Translations under genes and position numbers: made by a program | Shown here: piece after piece, positions 52,021-60,030 of the stretch | Position numbering within the stretch: the stretch's first letter is position 1 | Layout of the letters: every line of letters begins with the position of its first letter | NCBI GenBank assembly: GCA_018062085.1 | Contig: JAGOSY010000005.1 | Coordinates: 186,001-250,000, forward strand | From: a bacterium | Lineage (GTDB): Bacteria; Cyanobacteriota; Vampirovibrionia; Obscuribacterales; Obscuribacteraceae | DNA: 64,000 nt | Direction of reading: 5' to 3' | The notes under the pieces: generated by a model | The model's database searches: none | Seen by the model: only the letters and a program-made list of their open reading frames with translations | Told to the model about the DNA's origin: nothing

Positions 52021-52884
52021 CTATATCTGATTCTGTTCGAATTTTAATGATGCCAAGAGTGAATCTGTCAGGCCCTTGAGAGTGTGCTCTTCTGCAATTA
52101 AATCAACCCTGCCTAGGCTTTGCTCTGCTGCAGCGGCTGTTATTGGCCCAATTGCTGCTATTTTAACTGAGCTAAGCAGTTCTTCCTTCTCTTCCTTTAG
52201 CAGCGCTAACTTCTCTTTATGATCTGGTCCCAGCTCAAGCTGTAGTCCGAGGTCAAGCAGTTGCCCGAGATTTCTGGCGGTTTGAGCACTGGCTAAGGTA
52301 ATTATGTCGATTGCTTGATCTCTAAGGAGAGCTACAAGTTCTCTGCCGAGATGTTCCTTGTTTGTAGGTAAGCCACTTTCATAAGCAATTGCTGTGTCAA
52401 CTTGGGCTCCCGCTGCTCGCAAACCGTCTGCAATCAAAAGTCTGCCGATATTGGTCTTGGGCCACAATAGCCGCTGTCCGGCCAGATTTACCTGTTGCTG
52501 AAACTCAGCTACGAGTGTTTCGGCTACATAAGCTGTTGGCTGGAAAGCTACAGACAGTCCCTCCTCAGCTAAGCAGTTGCTGGTAGCAGGGCCGATGCTG
52601 GCAAGCTGGCATTGGCTTAAGGCTTGGGCTGGAAGGCCAAGGGCTTTCAAGCGTTGCAGTGTGAATTTCACTGCATTTTGACTGGCGAAAATGATCCACT
52701 GGTATTGAGCGAGCTGGTTTATTGCCTTGTCTAGCTCACTATAATCGGAGGCGGGGCCAACGGCTAAGAGGGCTCGCTCGATTGTCGTAGCGCCTCGCTC
52801 TTGTAGCAGATCGGCAAAGCTGTCCGCTTGCTCTTCAGCTCTGGTCACCAAGACTCTTACGCCCTGTAATGGTTTGTCCTGCAT
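52021..52884 (-). CDS. hemD: Uroporphyrinogen-III synthase
   Basis: HemD cyclises hydroxymethylbilane with inversion of ring D. The ~287-residue protein has LQGVRVLVTRAEEQADSFAD at the N-terminus, WIIFASQNAVKFTLQRLK, IGPATSNCLAEEGLSV, IDIITLASAQTARNL and KIAAIGPITAAAAEQ near the end. HemD is poorly conserved in sequence but these blocks and the operon position make the call clear. The ATG at 52884 was chosen because the conserved region begins there; the ATG at 52938 would overlap hemC by 20 bases. No strong Shine-Dalgarno is visible for either. Confidence 0.9.
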   Translation of the reverse strand: MQDKPLQGVRVLVTRAEEQADSFADLLQERGATTIERALLAVGPASDYSELDKAINQLAQYQWIIFASQNAVKFTLQRLKALGLPAQALSQCQLASIGPATSNCLAEEGLSVAFQPTAYVAETLVAEFQQQVNLAGQRLLWPKTNIGRLLIADGLRAAGAQVDTAIAYESGLPTNKEHLGRELVALLRDQAIDIITLASAQTARNLGQLLDLGLQLELGPDHKEKLALLKEEKEELLSSVKIAAIGPITAAAAEQSLGRVDLIAEEHTLKGLTDSLLASLKFEQNQI

Positions 52885-52918
52885 AGTATATTGATTTGAG
52901 TTTTGGGCTATTGTTCTT

Positions 52919-53908
52919 TTATGGAGGTGATACCACATTTGGTGTGGACAAACGCAGCTCTTCTAAGATTTTATCCGCCCCAGCATCTTGTATCTTTTTA
53001 GCTAGGGCCTTGCCGAGTAAATGGGCGTATTCTCTTGGGCCACTGATTGAGTCGCGATAGATCTCACTGCCATCTAAAGCAGCAACACAACCAGATAGCG
53101 TCAATTTGTCTTGATCGTCAGCTTGCACCCGAGCAAGAGCACCAGCCGGTACTGAGCAGCCACCGCCAAGAACATCTAAAAATGCCCGTTCAGCAGTAAC
53201 TTCATCTTTGGTGGCTTTGTCTTCGATGCTGGCCAGCATCTCTAAAATATCCTTATCATTCGCTCTGCATTCTACCGCTAGAGCGCCTTGGCCTACGGCT
53301 GGTGTGCAAATATCGAGGTCGAGATATTGGGTAATTTTGTCGTGAAACTCAAGTCGCAAAAGTCCAGCAGCTGCCAGAATCATGGCATCGCATTGACCTT
53401 CGTCTAATTTGCGAATGCGTGTGGGGATGTTGCCACGCATATCGACAAACTTTAGGTCTTGGCGCAGAGCGCTAAGCTGTGCTGCTCTCCTTCTGCTCGA
53501 AGTGGCGACGGTGCTGCCTGGTGCCAGCTCCATGAATGAAGCGGCTTTGTTGCTGACGAAAATATCGCGAGCGTCTTGGCGATTGAGAACGCAAGCAAGA
53601 GTTAGGCCGTTTGGCAGATCTGTTGGTAAATCTTTCAAGCTGTGAACGACAAAATCAACACGATCTTCTAGCAGTGCTTCTTCTAGCTCTTTGACGAAAA
53701 CGCCTCGCCCACCCAGTTCGACGATGGGGCGGTCGAGAATTTTGTCGCCACCAGTCGTGATTGGGTGAACTTCAAAACTGGCATCAGGAAAGTTTTTCTT
53801 TAGTGTGTCAATTACGACATCGGTTTGTAGGCGAGCCAGTTTGCTCTCCCTCGTGCCAACGCGAATAGTGCTAATTTTTGAACTTTTCACTAAGGCACTC
53901 GAAACCAT
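52919..53908 (-). CDS. hemC: Hydroxymethylbilane synthase (porphobilinogen deaminase)
   Basis: HemC polymerises four porphobilinogens on a dipyrromethane cofactor. Landmarks: IRVGTRESKLARLQTDVVI, FVVHSLKDLPTDLPNGL, STVATSSRRRAAQLSALR, DMRGNIPTRIRKLDEGQCDA, and the cofactor-binding Cys in DVLGGGCSVPAGALA. The 329-residue length is normal. The ATG at 53908 lies three bases after the hemA stop, so the pair is tightly coupled. Confidence 0.96.
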   Translation of the reverse strand: MVSSALVKSSKISTIRVGTRESKLARLQTDVVIDTLKKNFPDASFEVHPITTGGDKILDRPIVELGGRGVFVKELEEALLEDRVDFVVHSLKDLPTDLPNGLTLACVLNRQDARDIFVSNKAASFMELAPGSTVATSSRRRAAQLSALRQDLKFVDMRGNIPTRIRKLDEGQCDAMILAAAGLLRLEFHDKITQYLDLDICTPAVGQGALAVECRANDKDILEMLASIEDKATKDEVTAERAFLDVLGGGCSVPAGALARVQADDQDKLTLSGCVAALDGSEIYRDSISGPREYAHLLGKALAKKIQDAGADKILEELRLSTPNVVSPP

Positions 53909-53910
53909 CA

Positions 53911-55332
53911 CTAATTTAAAATCGGACGTTGGACTGTCGGCGCGTTGGCCTCATGAATTTTCTCTTGCAGTGCTCTGTTCTTGCGCGCTTCGGTACAGGC
54001 CGAAGACTGCTGTGATGCGAACTTCGCCATGTTAGTGGCGCTCAGCGGTGAAAGGGGATCAAGATTGAAGAGTGTGCGGAGAGCTTCAGCTTGTTGCCTC
54101 AAAATCTCATAGTCTTTAGTCGCCTTCAGCTGCACGGTTGGATGATGCAATATCTGATTAACAATGGCTCTGCTAATCGCTTCCATGTCTTGGCCGCTGG
54201 CGTTGAGGCCGGGCAAGACGGTGTTTTTTGCCATGTGTTCTTGTCTGATGGCTTCGATTTTCTCTCGCAAAATCGCAATTGTCGGCACCACTAACTGAGA
54301 GCGTTCCCAGTTGTGATATTCCTCAAGGGTTTCGTAGATGATAGCTTCGGCATCGCTAATTAAGGCTTCGCGATGAGCCATGTTTTTGGCCACAATTTTG
54401 CTTAAGTCATCGGCGATATAGAGATCTACTCCGTCCAGTTCTGCCACTGAGGGCTCGACGTTTCTTGGAACTGAAATATCGATGATTATTTGCTTAGGCG
54501 ATTTTTCGTGGCGTTGGCGGGCTAGCTCATCGCGCTGTAGAACGAATTGCTTAGCTCCTGTGGCCACAATTACTAAGTCTGCCTGTGCTGCTACTACTGT
54601 GCGCTCTTCGAAGGTAAAGCTAGTTTTCAGACGCTCTTTGTTGTTGAGCTTGTTGCTAAGGAAGTTTTCGATGCGCTCGCCATTGCGATTGAAAAGCACT
54701 ATCGGCCCTTGCCCAGAATCAGATAGAAGATGTTTGGTACAAATTTGACCCATCTTACCCATGCCGATTACGGCTACTGACTTATCTTTCAGGCTGCCGA
54801 GTAAATCTCTGGCCAGTTCAACCGCGGCAGAGCTCACAGAAACGGCTTTTTTGCCAAGCGTGGTTTCTGAACGCACTCTCTTACCGTTGGTGAGAGCCAG
54901 TTTGAAGACAATATCGAGAATCGGTCCGGCTGTTCCGTGTTCAAGCGCGGCCTGGTGTGAGGCTTTTACTTGCGACATGATCTGGCCTTCACCTAAAATC
55001 ATACTGTCCAAACCAGCCGCTACGCGCAATATATGTAGGACCACATCATCTCTGAGCAAGCGAAAATTGGGCTTAAGTGCCTCGTGATCGCTCACTGACT
55101 GCACAGAGCTGAAAAACAAGTCTATTTCTCTGAGGCCAGCGGCGACGTCGTCTACCACTGCATACACTTCTGTGCGATTGCAGGTTGACAAGATAGTCGC
55201 TTCTTTAATATGGGGAAAGCGCTTTAGAGCTTCTAAGGCATGGCCGATGCAAGAATCCGGAATGCAGAACTGTTCCCGGATGGCGATGGGAGCTGAATGG
55301 TAGTTGATGCCGCTTACGACTAAGTGATTCAT
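53911..55332 (-). CDS. hemA: Glutamyl-tRNA reductase
   Basis: This NADPH-dependent enzyme starts the C5 pathway by reducing Glu-tRNA(Glu) to glutamate-1-semialdehyde. The 473-residue protein has HLVVSGINYHSAPIAIREQF, the catalytic Cys in ATILSTCNRTEVYAV, GLDSMILGEGQIMSQVK, an NADPH-binding VAVIGMGKMGQICTKHL and IIIDISVPRNVEPSVAEL. AGGT precedes the ATG. It heads hemA-hemC-hemD-hemB. No hemL (glutamate-1-semialdehyde aminotransferase) is in the window, so that step must be encoded elsewhere. Confidence 0.96.
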   Translation of the reverse strand: MNHLVVSGINYHSAPIAIREQFCIPDSCIGHALEALKRFPHIKEATILSTCNRTEVYAVVDDVAAGLREIDLFFSSVQSVSDHEALKPNFRLLRDDVVLHILRVAAGLDSMILGEGQIMSQVKASHQAALEHGTAGPILDIVFKLALTNGKRVRSETTLGKKAVSVSSAAVELARDLLGSLKDKSVAVIGMGKMGQICTKHLLSDSGQGPIVLFNRNGERIENFLSNKLNNKERLKTSFTFEERTVVAAQADLVIVATGAKQFVLQRDELARQRHEKSPKQIIIDISVPRNVEPSVAELDGVDLYIADDLSKIVAKNMAHREALISDAEAIIYETLEEYHNWERSQLVVPTIAILREKIEAIRQEHMAKNTVLPGLNASGQDMEAISRAIVNQILHHPTVQLKATKDYEILRQQAEALRTLFNLDPLSPLSATNMAKFASQQSSACTEARKNRALQEKIHEANAPTVQRPILN

Positions 55333-55576
55333 GTTACCTGCGCAGAGCGCTTTCAGAAAGGGAATCTTTCCCTCGACCCAGATTATAGCGACGGTTTAGG
55401 CCATTGGACCTGAGTCGATAATCACAGTAAATAAAACGTATTCTCTATAAATGGTCATGATGACAATTAAAAGGAAATACCTTTTCTCCTAACCTCCCTA
55501 TATTAAATCCGATTGTGGCCCGATTCATCCACCTTTCGGTTGAACAGAATTGCCAATTTTGACCATTCTTAGATGC

Positions 55577-56638
55577 TCAATTTCTCACATAAACATTGTT
55601 GAATGAATTGGGAGCAGAAGATCGCAGCGGTTTGCTCGCTGCTTTTGCCACTGTAGTCGGCTCCGACCAGTTTGCCAGCTCACTTCTCAACTCAGGGTGG
55701 AAAACGCCCCCGAGCCAGGCCATCCCTTTTAGAACTCTTAGGGTTGGTCTTGAAAGCATGTCGTTTTTTTGATCAGGCAGATAATAAATTTTATTCTGGC
55801 GTACTGCTTGGAGCTTATTCCAGGGAGATTGTTTGATAAATGTCTGATTGCGAGCTTCATAAGGCATGATAATTAAGTCGGGATTGCTCAAGACCAAGCG
55901 CTCAAGGCTGAATCGAGGATAGCTGGCGTTCATATCTCCGGCAACGTTTGTGCCACCACAGGAGGTGATAACGCCATTGATAAAGCTTGCTTTGCCAGCT
56001 GTCATCAGTGGTTGCGGCCAAACGCAATAGAAGACTTTCGGCCTGAGCTTGCTCTTGTCGATAATTTTGGCTAAGGCTTGAAGTTTGGCCTCAAAATTTT
56101 GGGCCGCATCACTTCCCTCTTGGCAGTGACCGGTCAGTTCACCTATTCGTTTTAGATTTTTACCGATATCGGTCAATTTTTCATTCGCGATAACCACGGT
56201 GTTTATATGATGATTCTTGATCTTGCCTGCCAGTTCTTCTTGTCCGGAGACAAGCATGACTAGATCTGGCTTCAGCCTGGCGAGGCGCTCTAAGTTGGCC
56301 GATATGAAGGTTCCAGCTTTGGTAATCTTGGCTACGTCTTTGGGGTAGTCGCAAAAGGAAGAAACACCAATAATTTGGTCTTTAGCCCCCACGGAGCACA
56401 GTAATTCGGTGTTGGAAGGGGCTAGAGAGACCACGCGAGGCTTTGCGGTTGGCCTATTAGAACTATTCGAGCCATTCGAACTATTTGAGCGATATGAGCT
56501 ATTTGAATCATCGGCTGCGGCAGATCCAGCCAATTTGCAGCTTAACCCGCTGGAGCCGCTAGGCCCGATAGGCCAACTGAGGCATAAAATGGCAGTCAGG
56601 ACTGATAAATATTGAGTTAAAGACGGTTTTCCAGCCAT
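55577..56638 (-). CDS. BtuF-like ABC-transporter periplasmic binding protein
   Basis: The ~353-residue protein from the ATG at 56638 has an N-terminal signal-like helix (YLSVLTAILCLSWPIG), a Ser/Asn-rich linker and a helical-backbone binding domain with RVVSLAPSNTELLCSVGAKD, IGVSSFCDYPKDV, RLARLKPDLVMLVSG, FINGVITSCGGTNVAGD and NPDLIIMPYEA. This is the cobalamin/siderophore-type (PeriBP 8) family. No permease or ATPase partner is adjacent, so the ligand is uncertain. The start overlaps the preceding P-loop gene by 22 bases. A copy of the ACCGATATCGGT palindrome lies in its TDIGKN codons at 56161. Confidence 0.85.
   Translation of the reverse strand: MAGKPSLTQYLSVLTAILCLSWPIGPSGSSGLSCKLAGSAAADDSNSSYRSNSSNGSNSSNRPTAKPRVVSLAPSNTELLCSVGAKDQIIGVSSFCDYPKDVAKITKAGTFISANLERLARLKPDLVMLVSGQEELAGKIKNHHINTVVIANEKLTDIGKNLKRIGELTGHCQEGSDAAQNFEAKLQALAKIIDKSKLRPKVFYCVWPQPLMTAGKASFINGVITSCGGTNVAGDMNASYPRFSLERLVLSNPDLIIMPYEARNQTFIKQSPWNKLQAVRQNKIYYLPDQKNDMLSRPTLRVLKGMAWLGGVFHPELRSELANWSEPTTVAKAASKPLRSSAPNSFNNVYVRN
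56161..56173. repeat. Copy of the TACCGATATCGGT palindrome inside the BtuF-like gene
   Basis: The core is preceded by a T tract and encodes TDIG within TDIGKN, in the same frame as the copy inside ada; 18 bases are shared by these two unrelated genes. Confidence 0.65.
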
Positions 56639-57147
56639 GTTTGGGCTTCTTTCAGGCGCTCTTGAGGAGCGCAGCTTTGTAGGGTTAGTGTGCGATCGAG
56701 CAATTGCCAATCGAACAGAGTCATTCTAACCAATCGGTCGATTTGTTTTTGGTAGTCGAGGTCGGTCCAGCGAAAACCGTCTTCGCTAGGCGGAAACATG
56801 GGCGGGATATAAATGATATCTGTGTACAGAGTGCTCTGCTGTCTCGCTTCGTTGTAGTAGCGCTCACTGTCGTATGTCATTGCTTGACAGATATTCCAGC
56901 GCTGCCAGAGTACCCAGGCATCGATTGTGGAGCGGTCGGCGACAAAGCTGCCAAGATTGTTTTCTTCAGTAATCTGTTCTTTTAAGACTTGGTTTTTAAA
57001 CAGTTCTTGGTCTGGAATTTCGCCAGGGTACGTATAGCCCATCTCTAAGCAGAGTTTTCGCCCCAGTTCGGGGATGACTGGCAATGCCAGAAGCGGAGTC
57101 AGCGCTTCCACCAGGGTGGTTTTGCCGACTCCGCTCGCTCCAATCAC
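56617..57147 (-). CDS. P-loop NTPase, AAA_28-like (NadR kinase-type fold)
   Basis: The ~176-residue protein begins with the Walker A motif GASGVGKTTLVEAL and has EL-GRKLCLEMGY, FVADRSTIDAWVLWQ and YIPPMFPPSEDGFRW, typical of small AAA_28 / nicotinamide-riboside-kinase-like ATPases. A substrate is not assigned. The first usable start is GTG at 57147. The sequence before it (KTISKRII) also looks coding but has no ATG, GTG or TTG before an in-frame TAA, so the true start may be a rare codon. It lies 45 bases downstream of the flotillin gene on the same strand. Confidence 0.72.
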   Translation of the reverse strand: MIGASGVGKTTLVEALTPLLALPVIPELGRKLCLEMGYTYPGEIPDQELFKNQVLKEQITEENNLGSFVADRSTIDAWVLWQRWNICQAMTYDSERYYNEARQQSTLYTDIIYIPPMFPPSEDGFRWTDLDYQKQIDRLVRMTLFDWQLLDRTLTLQSCAPQERLKEAQTWLENRL

Positions 57148-57191
57148 TATTATGCGTTTGCTTATGGTCTTACTCTTGATCGAGATGCTTG

Positions 57192-58778
57192 TTAGTTATT
57201 GGGATTAGCTGGTGGTTGTTGCTGTTGCGGCGGTCTTGCAGCCGGAGCGACTGCAGGAGCCGGTTTGGCTTGATGGTTGCTTTCTTCTGGTTGACCACGC
57301 CGACGCATTTGATCGGCTAGATCGATACCGGTAAGGCCCTTAATCATTGTCAGACTTTGGGCGGCAACATTCAAGACGTCTCCGCTTATCTTGCTGGCGC
57401 CAGTGGTGTCACCACCAGTGGAAAGCAAGGTTATAGAACCGACCTTGGCTAGAGGAGAAGCGGCAGCTTGTACAAGATCGGGCAGCTTGTCGATAATCAT
57501 CTGCATAACGGCCGCATCGTTGTATTGCTTGTAGGCTTCAGCTTTTTTCGACATGGCGTCGGCTTCTGCTTGACCTTTGGCTGCTGTTACTTGGGCTTCG
57601 GCAAGACCCTTGGCACGACTGGCTTCAGCGTTTGCTATACCCATGGTGCGTACGGCATCAGCTTCGGCTACTGCTCTCAGTTTTGTCGCTTCAGCTTGAC
57701 CTTGTGCTGCTAGTTTTACCGACTGAGCATCGGCTTCGGCTAACATCGTTCTCTTCAAACCTTCTGCTTGAGTCATCAATCTAATTCTTGATTGCTCTGC
57801 TTCAGCGGGCTTGGTGATCTCAGCTTCTAGGGCCACTTGTCGCTTCATAACTTCGACTTGTTGCAGTTCAACTTCTTTCTGCGCTTCCACAATTTTTACT
57901 TTCTGCATTTCTTCAGTCAGTTTTTGTTGCGATTGCGCTTTGACGATTTCGTACATCATGTCCGATGAGGCCTTAGTTCTAGCTACTTCAGATTGATAAG
58001 TAGCTTGGCTTACTTGGAAGTTCTTGGAAGATTCAGCTACTCTGGTGTCGGCTGCTAGCTTGGCTTTAGCACCTTCTTCAGCCGCTTGCGCTTGGGCAAT
58101 TTGGGCGTCGCGCGAGGCGCTAGCTTGAGCGATTTGAGTTTCTTTGGTTGCTTCGGCTTCACCAATTGCGGCACTACGTTTCGCTTCGGCGGTTTGCTTC
58201 TTACCTAGAGCCTCTAGGTAGCCAACTGAGTCGCGAATTTCTTTGATGGTGAATGAATCTACAATTAGACCCATTTTCGCCAGGTCGGCAACTGATACTT
58301 CTTGCACTCTTGAAGCGAATGAGTCAAAGCTTTGAATCAATTCTTCAACCGTCATCGTACCTAAGATAGCTCGCAAGTGGCCTACCAGTGTTTCATGGGC
58401 AACTGTAGCAATCTCATCGTTGGTCTTGTTGAGGAAGCGTTCAGCAGCTGTGGCAATGGCTTCTTCGTCGCCCCGTACTTTAACCTGGGCTACACCTTCT
58501 ACATAGATCGGGACACCATTTTTAGTGATCATTGCGGCGTTTGAGTGCACTTCTATGGTCATTACTTCTAGAGAGAGCAAGTGTCTCTGGTGCATGACCG
58601 GAATAACTATTCCGCCGCCGCCTCTCAGCACCTTGATGCCTCCAGGAACAGCTCCGGTAATAATCATTGCTTCGTTGGGGCCGCATTTTTGATATACGTT
58701 GGCCAAGAAGTAGAAGATGCTTAGAATGACGACGAAAGCAATCGCTCCTCCGCCCCAAAGCACAATATTTGGATCCAT
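57192..58778 (-). CDS. Flotillin-like SPFH/band-7 protein
   Basis: The 528-residue protein has one N-terminal membrane helix (GGGAIAFVVILSIFYFLANV), an SPFH domain (about residues 30-190: VPGGIKVLRGGGGIVIPVMH and MTVEELIQSFDSFASRVQEV), a long Ala/Glu/Lys-rich coiled coil with repeated QAEATK / AEAEA units, and a C-terminal Pro/Gln-rich tail. This is the FloT/YuaG-like class that organises membrane microdomains. GGAGG lies nine bases before the ATG. An NfeD-like partner is encoded upstream on the same strand, 294 bases away. Confidence 0.93.
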   Translation of the reverse strand: MDPNIVLWGGGAIAFVVILSIFYFLANVYQKCGPNEAMIITGAVPGGIKVLRGGGGIVIPVMHQRHLLSLEVMTIEVHSNAAMITKNGVPIYVEGVAQVKVRGDEEAIATAAERFLNKTNDEIATVAHETLVGHLRAILGTMTVEELIQSFDSFASRVQEVSVADLAKMGLIVDSFTIKEIRDSVGYLEALGKKQTAEAKRSAAIGEAEATKETQIAQASASRDAQIAQAQAAEEGAKAKLAADTRVAESSKNFQVSQATYQSEVARTKASSDMMYEIVKAQSQQKLTEEMQKVKIVEAQKEVELQQVEVMKRQVALEAEITKPAEAEQSRIRLMTQAEGLKRTMLAEADAQSVKLAAQGQAEATKLRAVAEADAVRTMGIANAEASRAKGLAEAQVTAAKGQAEADAMSKKAEAYKQYNDAAVMQMIIDKLPDLVQAAASPLAKVGSITLLSTGGDTTGASKISGDVLNVAAQSLTMIKGLTGIDLADQMRRRGQPEESNHQAKPAPAVAPAARPPQQQQPPANPNN

Positions 58779-59072
58779 CTTTGCGTTCCTCCAAAAGCCT
58801 TCGAAAAGCCCCTGACTCGGAGCTTCCTCGATGGACTTATTCCCTGTATTTAGTCAAAACCGTTGTCTGTTAGATGTCCTAATGACTTCCTAATAACTAT
58901 TCGATAACTTCCCGATCCTATACCGCATATGGTGCCTAACAAGGGATTCCAGTTCTTTTCTTTATATTCTTGACAACCTTTTGTTCCCGATATTTAATCT
59001 GTTTATCGGTCGCCGAAAGAGCTTTCGGTTTCGGTTCCTTGCGTCTCCGTCCTGTTGGCTTTTTGCGCCATT

Positions 59073-59888
59073 TTAATGACCGTCAAGCTGCGAGTCAGAA
59101 AATGGTTCTACAAGTACCACAGAACCGTCTGTTTCGACAATTATCACCTTGGCACCGCGAGCAATTTCGCAGCCCTCCTTGGCTGGTCGTGCTGCTGAAT
59201 TGAAGCGAGTTAGGCCGATAACGTAGCTAACTTCACCCAGTCGCCCCTCCTTAATAGGTGTGTTAACTTCAGCAATTTGGCCAATTGCTTGCTGCACACT
59301 AGTCAAGCTTGAAGCTGATAGCTTTCTTGTGGCCCAGGCGAGTACTGCTTTCATGATGTTCGTGGCTACCACTCCGGCAAGAATTGCTGGGATTAACGTA
59401 AGAGGTCCCATCCATGGCAGGGCTGAGCGCACAGCAATGCCGGTGACGCCAAAGAAACCTATGAAAATAGAGATGGACATTGGGCTGAAAATACTGAGCA
59501 GAGTGAAGTAAAGGTTTTTCTGACTGTGACCGTGGCCTTGGTTCAGTGCCAAATTGGCCTCGCGCCCACCGTTATCACCATCACCGTCCCCGTTATGACC
59601 GTCAGTTGTGTGATGACCACCGGTCAGGCCGCTGTGCCCGTGAGCGACATGCATGCCATCAACGCTTCCCCCGTCGAGGTGGTGGATTCCATGGGCGGCA
59701 TCGAGAACGCCTTGGGCATGGCCGCTGATGCCATCGCCGCCCGAGCTGTCCGATTGAATCGAATGGCCGTCGCCACCGTCACTACTGTCATGACCGAATT
59801 GACCCATCATCAAGGTGAAGACGATAAAGCCCCAGCCAAACACTGTGCACATCAAGTAGGTTTGCCCTAGAAGGTCGAATCCTGTCAT
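59073..59888 (-). CDS. NfeD-like membrane protein with His/Gly/Asp-rich insert
   Basis: The 271-residue protein has an N-terminal membrane helix, then a ~90-residue segment very rich in Gly, His, Asp and Ser (GIHHLDGGSVDGMHVAHGHS and GGHHTTDGHNGDGDGDNGG), then two to three membrane helices (LLSIFSPMSISIFIGFFGVT, LTLIPAILAGVVATNIMKA) and a C-terminal OB-fold-like domain (IGQIAEVNTPIKEGRLGEVS, then GAKVIIVETDGSVVLVEPF). The last part is the NfeD fold that partners flotillins, encoded immediately downstream. The His/Asp-rich insert probably faces the periplasm and could bind metal ions. Confidence 0.85.
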   Translation of the reverse strand: MTGFDLLGQTYLMCTVFGWGFIVFTLMMGQFGHDSSDGGDGHSIQSDSSGGDGISGHAQGVLDAAHGIHHLDGGSVDGMHVAHGHSGLTGGHHTTDGHNGDGDGDNGGREANLALNQGHGHSQKNLYFTLLSIFSPMSISIFIGFFGVTGIAVRSALPWMGPLTLIPAILAGVVATNIMKAVLAWATRKLSASSLTSVQQAIGQIAEVNTPIKEGRLGEVSYVIGLTRFNSAARPAKEGCEIARGAKVIIVETDGSVVLVEPFSDSQLDGH

Positions 59889-60030
59889 GTTTTAAAATAC
59901 CGGAGTCAAACTAAACTGTATTCAATTACTGTCAATTCAGATACCCCGAAAAGATAACTGGTAAACTCCAAAAACAGGCTCAATACTAAAGAAAAGACTA
60001 ATCAAGAGGGCACGGAAGCCGAGTGAGAAA

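Noticed and set aside
59013..59028. CCGAAAG/CTTTCGG hairpin downstream of the NfeD-like gene as a terminator
   Set aside because: No T run follows on the relevant strand; too weak a case.
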